From Deltaproteobacteria bacterium (GTDB taxonomy: Bacteria; Desulfobacterota; GWC2-55-46): a stretch of DNA of 64,000 nucleotides. The translations under genes were made by a program, and so were the position numbers. Every line of letters begins with the position of its first letter. Positions within the stretch are counted from its first letter, which is position 1. Shown here piece after piece: positions 63,521-64,000 of the stretch. The stretch spans positions 62,001 to 126,000 of the forward strand of contig JACRCL010000016.1 of NCBI GenBank assembly GCA_016219015.1, given 5' to 3'. The notes beneath the pieces were generated by a model that was not told the origin of the DNA, did not search any database, and worked only from the letters and a program-made list of their open reading frames with translations.

Positions 63521-64000
63521 TTAAATCAAGTACGCGTAGACAAGGAGTATGATGCCGAGGGCGACCCTGTATGCCACGAAACCCTTCATCGAGTGCCTTG
63601 AGATTATCTTGAGGAAGTAATGTATCGCGAGGTAGGCCGTTACGAAGGTCACGATAAAGCCGATAACAAGCGGCGCAAGGGGCGTGTCGAGCCCGTGCTT
63701 TAACATCTTGAACCCTTCAAGCCCGGCGGCAAGCGCCCCCACAACGGTGGCGAGGAGGAACGAGAACCGCGCCGCCGCCGTGCGGCTAAGCCCTGAGAAG
63801 AGCCCGGCCGTCATCGTAATGCCCGAGCGGCTCGTGCCGGGCACGAGCGCCAGCGCCTGCGCGAGGCCGACAAAGATAGCCGTGGGCCAGCGGAGCCCCG
63901 CCACCTCTGTCCTGCCGGGGTTTTTATCGGCTATCCAGAGGACGACCCCCCAGACTATGGAAGACCATGCGATGACCTGAAGAGTCCTTAACTGGTGCGC
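63521..64000 (-). CDS. uppP: Undecaprenyl-diphosphatase UppP/BacA, C-terminal part
   Basis: The gene runs off the right edge; 159 C-terminal residues are visible. The frame is open through the last base, so the Met-like codon at 63904 is internal and not the start. Catalytic ALVPGTSRSGITMTAGL (near 63810-63860) with the PGTSRSG motif, and four hydrophobic helices ending in YRVALGIILLVYAYLI. It dephosphorylates undecaprenyl pyrophosphate in the inner membrane to recycle the cell-wall lipid carrier. Its N-terminal half with the EGLTEFLP-type motif is outside the window. Confidence 0.93.
   Translation of the reverse strand, partial: AHQLRTLQVIAWSSIVWGVVLWIADKNPGRTEVAGLRWPTAIFVGLAQALALVPGTSRSGITMTAGLFSGLSRTAAARFSFLLATVVGALAAGLEGFKMLKHGLDTPLAPLVIGFIVTFVTAYLAIHYFLKIISRHSMKGFVAYRVALGIILLVYAYLI

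Overview
This 64 kb window is a GC-rich, tightly packed chromosomal segment from a Gram-negative bacterium. Evidence for an outer membrane is an LpxH-type lipid A hydrolase, GmhA for LPS heptose, an LptM-like lipoprotein, an outer-membrane barrel, Lgt and UppP. Heavy use of AGG and ATA codons, a multihaem alternative complex III, a pst-phoU operon and a HydG-type enzyme among thiamine genes fit an uncultured Desulfobacterota/Nitrospirota-like lineage; this placement is inference. There is no prophage, CRISPR array, plasmid backbone or transposase gene. The accessory content consists of small non-coding repeats.

Layout. 1-13.8 kb: partial glycerate 2-kinase, nadE, a TPR protein, an RDD membrane protein, msrB, lpxH, aroE, ribF, ubiB, rnr, a Dabb protein, an outer-membrane protein and a transaldolase. 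13.9-17.5 kb: tRNA-Leu, a foldable element with an opposing terminator, a GT2/DUF2304/GT-C membrane-glycan trio and an ANTAR regulator. 17.5-23.1 kb: promoter, TPP riboswitch and terminator, then a HydG-like tyrosine lyase, thiS, thiG, lgt, thiE and thiC. 23.1-38.3 kb: a REC-GAF-GGDEF regulator, tRNA-Thr, a DsbC-like protein with a haem-type motif, a lysine/arginine block (argH-lptM-lysA-dapF-dapA-dapB) preceded by an unrecognised conserved protein, gmhA, an M29 aminopeptidase, a radical SAM protein, a methyltransferase and an NFACT (RqcH-like) protein. 38.5-46.1 kb: a consensus promoter, a long structured leader and the actA-B1-B2-C-D-E-F respiratory cluster. 46.4-55.9 kb: a lone atpE with its own promoter, dnaK, dnaJ, a ClpC-like AAA+ ATPase with a universal stress protein, mgtE and recO. 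56.0-64.0 kb: glyQ without glyS, pstSCAB-phoU behind a Pho box, hemL and partial uppP.

The non-coding layer is the most unusual part. At least three families of short inverted-repeat elements (about 165, 143 and 120 bp) recur between genes in both orientations, often within tens of bases of a start codon, together with smaller palindromes. Several separate a promoter or riboswitch from the gene it should control (thiH/hydG-like, actA, thiC).

Functionally the window combines envelope and LPS housekeeping, cofactor synthesis (NAD, FAD, thiamine, haem), amino-acid synthesis, quinol-to-cytochrome electron transfer, proteostasis and phosphate uptake. The strongest leads are the HydG-type enzyme serving as the apparent ThiH, an ActB subunit that keeps four cluster-type cysteines, the foldable element beside tRNA-Leu, and the repeat families.
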